Notes: a model not told the origin generated them from the letters alone. Positions 34,362 to 42,164 are shown, counted from the first letter of the stretch. The stretch: DNA of 64,000 bases from an uncultured Bacteroidales bacterium (GCA_902760315.1 CACWFV010000010.1:1-64000); one strand, 5' to 3'. A program made the numbers and translations.

Positions 34362-34369
34362 CAAAGGTA
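34362..34369 (-). promoter_or_regulatory. Promoter -7 box of the rplM operon
   Basis: CAAAGGTA, TACCTTTG on the minus strand. Confidence 0.65.
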
Positions 34370-34428
34370 CAGCTTTTCTACGAAAAACCATTCACCTCAG
34401 GACTGCCAGCACAAACATTTAAGAAAGT

Positions 34429-34480
34429 TTAACTAAACTATAAAGCAATATTGAGAAATACAGTCGTCGCTAGGCGAGCT
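34429..34480. repeat. 52-bp interspersed repeat, copy 1
   Basis: Aligns to 34838-34889 with few changes: TTAACTAAA, then ATATTGAGAAATA, then AGTCGTCGC-n-AGGCGAGC. The end can form a TCGC/GCGA hairpin. Confidence 0.75.
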
Positions 34481-34679
34481 CCATACACCCTCCGTATTTC
34501 ATCTTTTCCATAAATCGTATGACCAAAAATGGGAAGCCTGTTTTTGTTCCAAGATTTCAAGATGGCATGACAACGAATTGGGAAGCACCATTGTGTCCTT
34601 GCAGGTACTCGCAAGGCCTGTCCGCCATTGTACCCGCACCGGCACTGGGGCACTTCCCAAAGCATATTGTCTACCCAGA

Positions 34680-34739
34680 CTCCCCTCCCGTCGGGAGGGG
34701 GCGGGGGTGGGTTCTTCGGGAGGGGTTGGGGGTGGGTTC
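34680..34739 (+). repeat. G-rich hairpin repeat, copy 2
   Basis: CTCCCCTCCC-GTC-GGGAGGGG, CGGGGGTGGG, TTCTTC, GGGAGGGGTTGGGGGTGGG. Same build as the copy in pnuT, on the opposite strand; two G-quadruplex-type motifs in a row. Confidence 0.85.
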
Positions 34740-34837
34740 AAAAGCTGCCGCCGACCCGTCACGGGCCAGCGGCAGCACTCATAATGTTTTTAATTCACTT
34801 TCCGACAGGCCGACCCTCACGGGCCAGCCAGCCGACA

Positions 34838-34889
34838 TTAACTAAATTTTAAAACTATATTGAGAAATATAGTCGTCGCCAGGCGAGCA
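34838..34889. repeat. 52-bp interspersed repeat, copy 2
   Basis: Partner of 34429-34480, same orientation, 409 bases further right. Confidence 0.75.
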
Positions 34890-35572
34890 TCCGATGCTCC
34901 TGCCCCAACGCCTTGGGCAACCCGCGTATCACATCTTACATCTTCCATCAGACATCAGCCATCAATTGTGCGCCCGCGTATAAGTATTCACCATTTCTGT
35001 ATATTTTGGTGATGACTGTAGAATTTTCGCTTCCAAGACTGTCAGACTGACAAAACGCCGATGTACAGGGCGTTTGCAGCCATTCTGGAGACTGTCAAGA
35101 CTGACAGCAGACTGACAGCATCCGCCTGAGGCTTCGTGACGTGCGTATCAGCTGTAGTGAGAGGAAATTCTCTAGTGAATTTCAGAGATTTGTTACAGAA
35201 TTCAGAAAATTCTCTAGTGAATTTTCGACAAGAACAGCTAATACTGAGTTGCGTATGGCTAATAGCAAGCCGTGTATGGCTATCCACATCTTACATCTTA
35301 CATCTTACATCTTACATCAGCCATCGCCACCCTGTCAGTCTCATGTCAGTCTTGTCACCCCCTAAAATGACTGCAAACCACGATGTACAGGGCGTTTTGT
35401 CAGTCTGTCAGTCTCAAACGCACTTTTTCTACGCATCCTGCACAAAACCGTATATCCATACACCTTTTGTGTAGGTTTATGTACTATTTCATCAATTTCA
35501 AAGATCGCGTTAATCTTACATCCTTCCTATCTTATCTCCCCTCCCTTGTTACGCACCTATGTTCTATCCAAT

Positions 35573-35662
35573 CTCCCCTCCCTTCTTCCACCTAAAGGTA
35601 GAAGTGTGGCTTCGCAATCGGGAGGGGTTGGGGGTGGGTTCTTGGGGAGGGGTCGGGGGTGG
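35573..35662 (+). repeat. G-rich hairpin repeat, copy 3, with internal TGTGGC-type element
   Basis: The arms CTCCCCTCCC (35573-35582) and GGGAGGGG (35620-35627) enclose the hairpin element CTTC-ACCTAAAGGT-GAAG-TGTGGC-TTC-GCAATC (35585-35619), which also occurs at 17704-17740. Two G-quadruplex-type blocks follow. Confidence 0.8.
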
Positions 35663-35726
35663 GTTCTTTCCACCTCAGCCTCCCGGCTTTGTCTTTGCAG
35701 ATGCTTGTGGCGATATTCCTTTGTCA

Positions 35727-35774
35727 CATAGCGATGTTTCGCTCATCCTCATGCGCCATCCCATGGCGGCTATG
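35727..35774. repeat. Covarying hairpin element, left copy
   Basis: Outer stem CATAGC/GCTATG (35727-35732, 35769-35774), single-stranded core GATGTTTCGCTCATCCTC, inner stem CGCCAT/ATGGCG (35754-35759, 35763-35768). A second copy at 37509-37556 has the same core with compensatory stem changes. Confidence 0.75.
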
Positions 35775-35854
35775 CGTTTATTGATTATGTTTAAAAGTGG
35801 ATCATCAGAACCGTCCCCGATTTCTCAACGATTTTCATTCCCCCGTTTTTCTCG

Positions 35855-36448
35855 TTACAAGTTATCTATTTTTAATACCAAATCGCAGAGGAACTTTTTT
35901 GCATACACCGTATCCTCCAGTGTTATTGTATTTTTTTTGTTTGTTACAAAATCCATATCAGCTTCATGTGCTATTTGATTACGTCTTCGTACGATTAAAT
36001 CCAACTGATCTTTATTGGCCATTGCATCCTCAGCCCCATATATTGTTGACCATATTTTTCGGAATCCTATTAGCGTAAGCGCTTTTTCAACATTACGTGA
36101 AGATTGGTATGTGTTTTTTGACTCAATATTCTTTATTTCTTTCTCCAACAACTGGACTTGAGTAACAGGATTACTCTCATTCATAATATCCACCATAGTA
36201 CCTAATGATATTTTATACCCTCTTGTACTACTTGACATCACTGAATGCTCTTTGAACACATCAATCATTTTCTCTCTAACATAATCATGTATGTAGCAGT
36301 CAAATGCGCTCACTATCATCACATATTCTGCTCTTAACAACTCGTCTGGTTCAAATGGTAATGTTTTTGAATATAGATATTCAAAAATCCTCTCTAATAC
36401 AGACGAGGATAAAATATTATTCACAAACTTATTGTATGATTTAGTCAT
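35855..36448 (-). CDS. HEPN-domain protein (RiboL-PSP-HEPN-like), probable RNase effector
   Basis: 197 residues, almost all helical. The C-terminal third carries RRRNQIAHEAD (residues 154-164), the R-N-x3-H motif of HEPN ribonucleases (Arg156, His161); the N-terminal segment LLRAEYVMIVSAFDCYIHDYV is the usual first HEPN helix of this type. HEPN proteins act as RNases in toxin-antitoxin and anti-phage systems. The start codon overlaps the end of the ParA-like gene by 8 bp, so the pair is translationally coupled. The gene is visibly AT-rich against its GC-balanced neighbours, suggesting transfer. Family assignment is by motif; the function is inferred. Confidence 0.75.
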   Translation of the reverse strand: MTKSYNKFVNNILSSSVLERIFEYLYSKTLPFEPDELLRAEYVMIVSAFDCYIHDYVREKMIDVFKEHSVMSSSTRGYKISLGTMVDIMNESNPVTQVQLLEKEIKNIESKNTYQSSRNVEKALTLIGFRKIWSTIYGAEDAMANKDQLDLIVRRRNQIAHEADMDFVTNKKNTITLEDTVYAKKFLCDLVLKIDNL

Positions 36449-37487
36449 TGGTCAGATATATTATCTTTTTGCTCATTTGTTCAAATAATGCGGAAAACCA
36501 TGTTAGAGTTTTACGTTGTCCTGTATAGTTTACATTAGACGAATTTAATTCATACACCGGAACTGATTGTTTATTAGAGTCTGCAATGAATCGGTTGAAA
36601 TTTGAAACTTGACCTATGCAATACTCGTCTAATTCCCGTTTTAGGCTTTTCAATTCCTTGTTTAATTTTTGCGCTTCATAGTACTTTTCATGGGGCAACA
36701 ACATATTTGCTGCTTTTAATGAGGGTACCAAGTCATTAATGACACTCTTTTCAATATCTTTCATAATGGTTCCAAAAGACTGAGATGGCTGACCATGTTT
36801 ACGAAGATTAAAGTCATTGATAGTGTAACCAATGAACTTTGGTATGCTAAGTGGCAGAGGATACTCAGCGTCCTCAAATACTTTGCGAGCCTGAACAGCC
36901 CAAGCCTCCCACGTAGGTAATATACGACTCAACGATTGTAACGCTTTCAAGGAAAATACATCTGGAGACGTGGGTATCATAAAAAAATCAGAAGATATTA
37001 ATAAGTCTTGGTTAACAGCACTCAAACTTGGATTCATATCTATCAATGCAAAATCAATGGAATACTTTTGCATACATTTATCTATTAGGTAAGAAAAAGA
37101 ACCAGGAAGATTCTTCATTGTTCCTAATGTGGTAGATAACTGAAAGGACATTCCCAAAGCAACTTCATACTCTGTCAGATCTATACTACCTGGTAATAGA
37201 AACAAATTCTTATTTTTGGCGTTTTGAGGACATTCCATGCTATCTATTAAGCGCGGTTTAGCCAAAAAAGCAGGCTCTAAGGCATCTTTAATATTGTTTT
37301 TGTCATTCGACAACAAGTAATCATCATATCGGGAATATCCAATGAACATCATGGTTAAATTACATTGAGAATCTGCATCTACAAAAAGGACTTTCTTTCC
37401 TTTCTTTGCAAGCATCCAACCCAAATGAAAGGCCGTAGTTGTTTTACTAACACCGCCCTTGTGATTAAAAATGGCTATTTTCTTCAT
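36441..37487 (-). CDS. ParA/MinD-like ATPase, partner of HEPN protein
   Basis: 348 residues. It has the deviant Walker A KGGVSKTTT (residues 10-18), Walker A' VDADSQCNL (36-44) and Walker B-like FALIDMNPSLSAVNQDLL, typical of ParA-type ATPases. After about residue 230 there is an extra C-terminal helical region (EKYYEAQKLNKELKSLKREL) not usual in plasmid ParA. No parB gene or centromere-like array is nearby, so a partition role is unlikely; with a HEPN partner it looks like the sensor or regulator of a two-gene defence or toxin system. AT-rich. The -7 box lies only four bases before the ATG, suggesting a leaderless mRNA. Confidence 0.8.
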   Translation of the reverse strand: MKKIAIFNHKGGVSKTTTAFHLGWMLAKKGKKVLFVDADSQCNLTMMFIGYSRYDDYLLSNDKNNIKDALEPAFLAKPRLIDSMECPQNAKNKNLFLLPGSIDLTEYEVALGMSFQLSTTLGTMKNLPGSFSYLIDKCMQKYSIDFALIDMNPSLSAVNQDLLISSDFFMIPTSPDVFSLKALQSLSRILPTWEAWAVQARKVFEDAEYPLPLSIPKFIGYTINDFNLRKHGQPSQSFGTIMKDIEKSVINDLVPSLKAANMLLPHEKYYEAQKLNKELKSLKRELDEYCIGQVSNFNRFIADSNKQSVPVYELNSSNVNYTGQRKTLTWFSALFEQMSKKIIYLTND

Positions 37488-37490
37488 TTA

Positions 37491-37498
37491 CAAAAGTA
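37491..37498 (-). promoter_or_regulatory. Promoter -7 box of the ParA/HEPN operon
   Basis: CAAAAGTA, TACTTTTG on the minus strand, four bases before the ATG at 37487. The covarying hairpin element (37509-37556) sits immediately upstream. Confidence 0.5.
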
Positions 37499-37508
37499 TT
37501 AAATCGTC

Positions 37509-37556
37509 GCAAAGCGAAGTTTCGCTCATCCTCGTGTCATCACATGACAGCTTTGC
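37509..37556. repeat. Covarying hairpin element, right copy
   Basis: Outer stem GCAAAGC/GCTTTGC (37509-37515, 37550-37556), core GAAGTTTCGCTCATCCTC, inner stem TGTCAT/ATGACA (37535-37540, 37544-37549). Relative to the left copy three base pairs differ and all remain paired. Confidence 0.75.
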
Positions 37557-37566
37557 GTTATAAAAT

Positions 37567-37603
37567 TCTGGGGCGCATGGCGCTTACAGCGCTGCGCCCC
37601 AGA
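37567..37603 (-). terminator. Strong hairpin after the 46-aa peptide gene
   Basis: TCTGGGGCGCA (37567-37577) pairs with TGCGCCCCAGA (37593-37603), with an inner GCGCT/AGCGC stem. On the minus strand it is followed by ATTTTATAA. It separates the peptide gene from the ParA promoter. Confidence 0.7.
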
Positions 37604-37625
37604 GTATTTGTACGTATCTCAGACA

Positions 37626-37766
37626 TTAATCCTCGAAATCATCTTCGCGAGCACCGAATCCGTGGCCACCACCAGGGGCTTCCTCGCCACTCGCATCCAA
37701 CAGAACTACGGGAGCCTTGAACTTTATGACCTCCATCACAGGTGCTTTGTACTCAAATTTTTTCAT
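37626..37766 (-). CDS. Short peptide gene (46 aa), Gly-rich acidic tail
   Basis: ATG at 37766, TAA at 37626. It begins MKKFEYKAPVMEVIKFKAP, continues VVLLDASGEEAPGGGHG and ends FGAREDDFED. Bacteroidales genomes hold many such short Met-Lys-Lys-start peptides with a beta-like half and a Gly/acidic tail, often next to surface-protein genes; their role is unknown. Two hairpins bracket it (37567-37603 and 37810-37849). It follows the giant MBG-repeat gene on the same strand, either by read-through or from its own undetected promoter. Precursor-peptide-like, but no modification enzyme gene is nearby. Confidence 0.6.
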   Translation of the reverse strand: MKKFEYKAPVMEVIKFKAPVVLLDASGEEAPGGGHGFGAREDDFED

Positions 37767-37809
37767 TTTCTTTATTTCTTCTTTTAAGTTTCAAACTTGT
37801 ATCATAAAT

Positions 37810-37849
37810 AAAGAGTCCGCCCACGCTCTAAGTTGTGAGCGAACTCTTT
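37810..37849 (-). terminator. Terminator of the MBG-repeat protein gene
   Basis: AAAGAGT/ACTCTTT (37810-37816, 37843-37849) with an inner CGCTC/GAGCG stem. It begins 18 bases past the stop at 37867. Confidence 0.7.
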
Positions 37850-37866
37850 TTATTTACAGCATTTGT

Positions 37867-40800
37867 TTACTTAACAACAATCTTCTTGCCGTTCTGGATG
37901 TAGACACCCTTCTGAGCAGGCAGGCTGTTCAGCTTCACACCATTCAGGTTGTACAAGCCCTCGACGTTAACACCATTTTTGTTGTCAACGTTGACAGTCT
38001 TAATCTCAGTGGTATTGCCATCCAGTTCCTCCATGATGAAGGTTGCCTGGCGAGCAGCGCTACCATCAGCGGTGTTGATGTATGCCTCGAACGGAACGAT
38101 GTTCCATGACAATTTAGCACCAGCATTGATGTATGCCCAGTCCGCATAGTCACCCAGCAGGAACCAGAATGAGTAGTTCTCGGTACCGGTTACGGTCTTC
38201 GTAGTATAGGTACCCACGAAGGTGTTGCCACCACCTGCTTCAAGAACATCGTCGTCTGTAGCAGCGACAATCTTTCTTGAACCGAACTTAACATTCTCTG
38301 TCTTTACATCTTCAGCAAGTTTGATGACGAACGGACGGTTAGCCTTCAGGACCTCGGTAGAACCGTTACCACCCTTCATCGTGAGCTTGAACTTGAAGAC
38401 AGGATCACCATTAGCATCGGTTTTGTAGCCATCAGGATCAATAACGTTCACGATACCATAACCAAGTGCCTTGGAGAGATCTGCAACGGTAATGTCGAAC
38501 GGCAGTACCATTGTTGCCCAATTTTCTGCTATCCAGTTAGCACCCAATCCATAAGTACCGAACGTACGACCCTTGCGCTTAGCGAAGTTCATTGTCACGT
38601 CAACCTGGTAGGCAGAAGCTGCATACGTAGCGATAGTAGCAAGATCTGTAATCTCATCGTTACCCAGAGTGATTGATGCACCATTAGTGATGGTCAGCTT
38701 ACCTGCATGTTCGGTGTCAATAGTCACGTCGTACAGCGGGTTCTCCTTCAGCACGATGTTAATGACATTGGTTGCCTGAGCATCAATGCTGGTCTCAGCA
38801 GTCAGTTTCTCAATGATGTCAGCGATGGTGTGGCCATTTACCAAGTTACCAGCGGTAATCGCAACAGTAGGACTAGCAGCAGGAGTGATAGAAGGAACAG
38901 GATCAAATGCTTGAGCTGGTACAGCTGTGAGATCAACAGTCTGGTTAAGTGACTTCACAGTAATCTTGCGAGGAGCAACCTTCAGCAGACCATCGGTAAC
39001 AACAGTAATGTCGTAGTTGGTAGCGGTAGGTGTTGCACCATTATAGTTGATGGTGTAGCCATCCATGTTAACGGTAGCCATGCTCTCAGCATCATAGGTG
39101 AATTTAGCAACTTCATGGTCATATTTTACGATGTCATCGAAGTTAGCCTTCTCAGATTCCTCCATGCCGCTAACAGCCTCCAGGTGGAAGGTATTAGCAT
39201 CAGCAGCATCGCCATACTGGATGGTGGTATCCTTCACCTTAGCGACGATGGTACCCTTCGTGATGGTCAGCTTACCAGGCTGATAGGACATAGTGTAGTT
39301 ACCATAGGTAGCGGCACCAGCAGGCTTCAGACCTTCAGCGTGTTCACCAACAGTCTTGGTGGTTACGATATTGACCTTGATGCCTTTGATACCAAGCTCA
39401 GCCTCGGTCTTTGGCTTATCAAACTCAACGAGGTCATCACGGTTAATCTTGTAGGTAAAGTTCTGTGCAGTACCATACTTCCAAGTAGCCTCATCAGCAG
39501 TGACTCTCAGGGTCTTTCCTAAGATGGTATAGCCCTTAGTCCAGTAATTAACATAGTTAGGATTCTGAGTTGTTCCGGCATCACGGTAAATTTTGTAGTT
39601 ACCACCATCATTATCAGTAATAGTAACATAATAATTACCTGCGTTTACCAACTGCTGGAACTGAAGAGTATACTCACTTGCAGGAATGACATCATCGCCA
39701 TCCTTAATTGTAACTACGGGAGCAAGTGTAGAACCAGTATAAGTTACAGAGGCAATATCTTGAATCATGTTTTCAGTAATCGGTTTAGGCTCTACAGTCA
39801 GTGTACCAGGCTTTACAGTGATTGTGTAGTTTCCATTCTGGATAAAGCCACCATTGTAACTGACAGAGTAGCTACCGGCATTCTTCATAGCGGGATTAGC
39901 GACATAGTTTTCATTCGCATCCTTAACCCAATAGCTGAACTTATTCTGATCAATAGTACCGATGATTTGAGCAAAATTATCACCTGTTTGCTGACTCTGT
40001 GACAGACCTGATACATGAGAGATGGTAAATGTAGGAGCAGCACCACCATATGTCATAGTTTTTGCATCAACCTTCACGATAATGTTACTTCTGGTAATAG
40101 TCAGTGTACCTTCCTCGATAGCGGAGTAGTCGTAGTTCGGGTTGAGTGATTGTTCATTATCAGCAACAAGACTGGGAACAATGGTATAAGTACCAGCGTC
40201 AGCAGGAGTAACTGCATTATCGTCAGCATCCTTATAAGTGAATTTGATAGTACCATTCAGTTCAGCATTCTTGCCATCAGCAACCTTCAGGTCGATTGAA
40301 GAAGGAGTAACGGCCAGGTTAGAGATAGTGGCAACAGGATTCAAGTCAGCACCGACACCAACAACCAGGTCATTAGCCTTGATGGTCAGCTTACGCTTGT
40401 CAATGGTATAGGTCTTCTCAGCTGCAGTAAAGGTATAGTTACCATTATCAGTAGCCGAAACCACAACTTTCTTCTGGCCAACAGACTTCAGGTCTTCCTC
40501 GTTGCTAGTATCATTATTATCCTTGTAAGCTATCTCATAGTCGGTTTCTGCCAAAGTAGCAGTTCCGCTCAGAACAGTTACAGCAGGCTTGATATCAGCC
40601 TTGGCGTAAACATAGTGATCAAGCGTAGTAGCACCTTCCTCCTGAGCAAGTGTCAGCGTAGGAGCAGTAATGTTCTTCGGAGTAATAGTGTAATTAAATG
40701 TCTTGCTACCAATAAAGTTGCGCTTCAGAGTTACCGTTGCAGTAGCAGCACCTCTATTGATGTTCTCAGTTGAAATCTCATAGTCATCTGCAGTAATATC

Positions 40801-41799
40801 CAAAGCACCAGCCTTAACTGTTGAAATGGTTGGAGTAGCAACTGAACCAGTGTACTCAAAGTTACCACTATTATTTACAGTAAATGTAAAGGTATCACCT
40901 ACAGATTTTGGAGCGATCTGATAGGTTGTAGTTGCAGTACCACTATATGAAGAACCGGTCTTTGCCTTAATTGTAACAGTTACAGTACCTGCATTCGTCG
41001 TAGGATTAACATTACCCGTGTTACTATTGGTGTATTCAACCTCATAGTCATCGGTATTACCATCATTCAGCAAAACGCCACCGACAGTAACTGTAATAGA
41101 AGATGGCGTTTGAGATTCTCCATTATAAACCTTACCAGTATGACCTGCTAATACAATCACAGCATCAGCAATACTCTGTTTGATTTTAAAGGAAACACCA
41201 GTTCTCATACCAGAATAGTTCGGACCCTTAGCAGTCAAGGTACCAGTGGCAGTAGGACCATTAGTGTTATTTTCCCATTCAACGGTGTAATCTACGCCCT
41301 TAACCAATACTTCATGATTCTTAGTATTGGTAAGAATCATATCAGGATCAATGGCAGAACCCGTCTTCTCCTGATCAGGAATTGCGGTTAACACAACATC
41401 AGCATTATTCAACGGCATCTTTCTGATAGAAAGAGTTGCACTACCCTGAACAGCTACCGTGTGAGCACTGACAAACGTAGCAATGTCCTCATCATTAATG
41501 CTATACTGAGTCTTTTTCGCAGCAGAAATGTTGTCAGGATCGAAACCCAAAGTGTAAGTGTAATCACCTACAACCTCTCCTGCATTTACTCCATTTCTGG
41601 AGATGTAGAGACCAGCACGCAATACGCTTGCATTCTTACCAGTAAGACCTTGGTCTTCAGAAAAAATCAAGGTAATACCCTCATCAGGCTGACCGTAGTA
41701 CTTGCTGATATTGTAAGGAGTAACCTTAACAAGATCAACAGCCCAACCAGCGAGTGGCAAGAGTGTCAACAGCATCAAAATAAGAAAATGTTTTCTCAT
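37867..41799 (-). CDS. Giant MBG-repeat secreted surface protein with type IX-like C-terminus
   Basis: 1310 residues. A signal peptide (MRKHFLILMLLTLLPLAGWA) is followed by roughly a dozen beta-sandwich repeats of 70-100 residues of MBG/YDG type, each with motifs such as YGGAAPTFTIS, GTLTITRSNIIVKV and AGTYTIV. Near residues 1100-1230 a non-repeat domain contains the exposed WIAENWATMVLPFDITV segment, and the C-terminal 60 residues (GLYNLNGVKLNSLPAQKGVY, ending NGKKIVVK) look like a Prevotella sorting tail. Expected to be exported and anchored on the surface, perhaps as an adhesin. It has an exceptionally long leader (about 365-630 bases) with a candidate structured RNA. Confidence 0.85.
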   Translation of the reverse strand: MRKHFLILMLLTLLPLAGWAVDLVKVTPYNISKYYGQPDEGITLIFSEDQGLTGKNASVLRAGLYISRNGVNAGEVVGDYTYTLGFDPDNISAAKKTQYSINDEDIATFVSAHTVAVQGSATLSIRKMPLNNADVVLTAIPDQEKTGSAIDPDMILTNTKNHEVLVKGVDYTVEWENNTNGPTATGTLTAKGPNYSGMRTGVSFKIKQSIADAVIVLAGHTGKVYNGESQTPSSITVTVGGVLLNDGNTDDYEVEYTNSNTGNVNPTTNAGTVTVTIKAKTGSSYSGTATTTYQIAPKSVGDTFTFTVNNSGNFEYTGSVATPTISTVKAGALDITADDYEISTENINRGAATATVTLKRNFIGSKTFNYTITPKNITAPTLTLAQEEGATTLDHYVYAKADIKPAVTVLSGTATLAETDYEIAYKDNNDTSNEEDLKSVGQKKVVVSATDNGNYTFTAAEKTYTIDKRKLTIKANDLVVGVGADLNPVATISNLAVTPSSIDLKVADGKNAELNGTIKFTYKDADDNAVTPADAGTYTIVPSLVADNEQSLNPNYDYSAIEEGTLTITRSNIIVKVDAKTMTYGGAAPTFTISHVSGLSQSQQTGDNFAQIIGTIDQNKFSYWVKDANENYVANPAMKNAGSYSVSYNGGFIQNGNYTITVKPGTLTVEPKPITENMIQDIASVTYTGSTLAPVVTIKDGDDVIPASEYTLQFQQLVNAGNYYVTITDNDGGNYKIYRDAGTTQNPNYVNYWTKGYTILGKTLRVTADEATWKYGTAQNFTYKINRDDLVEFDKPKTEAELGIKGIKVNIVTTKTVGEHAEGLKPAGAATYGNYTMSYQPGKLTITKGTIVAKVKDTTIQYGDAADANTFHLEAVSGMEESEKANFDDIVKYDHEVAKFTYDAESMATVNMDGYTINYNGATPTATNYDITVVTDGLLKVAPRKITVKSLNQTVDLTAVPAQAFDPVPSITPAASPTVAITAGNLVNGHTIADIIEKLTAETSIDAQATNVINIVLKENPLYDVTIDTEHAGKLTITNGASITLGNDEITDLATIATYAASAYQVDVTMNFAKRKGRTFGTYGLGANWIAENWATMVLPFDITVADLSKALGYGIVNVIDPDGYKTDANGDPVFKFKLTMKGGNGSTEVLKANRPFVIKLAEDVKTENVKFGSRKIVAATDDDVLEAGGGNTFVGTYTTKTVTGTENYSFWFLLGDYADWAYINAGAKLSWNIVPFEAYINTADGSAARQATFIMEELDGNTTEIKTVNVDNKNGVNVEGLYNLNGVKLNSLPAQKGVYIQNGKKIVVK

Positions 41800-41907
41800 A
41801 ATTTGAATGTTTAATTAATAATGTGAATAAAATTGTAAGTTTATAAATGTTTAAATAAATCCTTCACAGGGGTCCTTGTCAGACACGCACGCACATAGTG
41901 GTGCCTG

Positions 41908-41929
41908 CCAGTGCTTCCCCCAACACTGG
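41908..41929 (-). other. Leader hairpin CCAGTG/CACTGG
   Basis: A 6-bp hairpin with a 10-base loop (41908-41913, 41924-41929) in the untranslated leader, between the pseudoknot candidate and the start of the MBG-repeat gene. Confidence 0.4.
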
Positions 41930-41977
41930 AATCGATGTTTGATGGCTGATGTTTGATGACCTGATGGAAACAAAAAA

Positions 41978-42070
41978 GACGTGGGAAAATGCTCCGTCCG
42001 CGCTTATCCCAACTACCAGGCCTTCGCATTGCCCCCATGTAAGGATAAGCAACGAAAGCCTGCCCACGTC
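41978..42070 (-). ncRNA. Candidate pseudoknotted leader RNA
   Basis: On the minus-strand transcript, GACGTGGG (42070-42063) closes on CCCACGTC (41985-41978). Inside, GCTTATCC (42050-42043) pairs with GGATAAGC (42009-42002), and AGGCTTTCG (42061-42053) pairs with CGAAGGCCT (42026-42018) in the loop of that stem, forming an H-type pseudoknot. The one imperfect pair is G-U on the minus strand but C-A on the plus strand, which supports transcription toward the MBG-repeat gene. It matches no riboswitch class I can name. Confidence 0.6.
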
Positions 42071-42156
42071 AGCCGTGATATATGCATACACTACGACTAA
42101 CGTGGAGCCCAATAATGGTATAGATGGATACACGTATCCACTACACCCTATATACG

Positions 42157-42164
42157 CAAAGATA
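42157..42164 (-). promoter_or_regulatory. Possible proximal promoter -7 box for the MBG-repeat gene
   Basis: CAAAGATA, TATCTTTG on the minus strand, about 90 bases before the pseudoknot candidate. Confidence 0.4.

Larger units (their letters stand above)
34902..35854. other. Gene-free, repeat-dense segment
   Basis: No reading frame here looks real; the short frames are translations of repeats. It holds TTACATC microsatellites (about 34929-34942 and 35287-35318), GACTGACA/TGTCAGTC motifs, an inverted pair (35035-35082 with 35367-35414), two copies of AATTCTCTAGTGAATT (about 35165-35180 and 35208-35223), a composite G-rich repeat (35573-35662) and a hairpin element (35727-35774). It borders the AT-rich ParA/HEPN cassette. 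Confidence 0.7.

Noticed and set aside
34438-35854. Several frames of 60-140 codons on both strands of the repeat-rich stretch
   Set aside because: Their peptides are direct translations of G-rich, TTACATC and CTGTCAGTC repeats, without domain-like composition or consistent codon use.
36441-37487. Plasmid partition locus
   Set aside because: No parB-like gene, no iterated centromere-like sites and no replication gene nearby; the partner gene is a HEPN protein.
37626-37766. Class of modified peptide (RiPP) gene cluster
   Set aside because: No radical SAM, cyclase, peptidase or exporter gene lies near the peptide gene.
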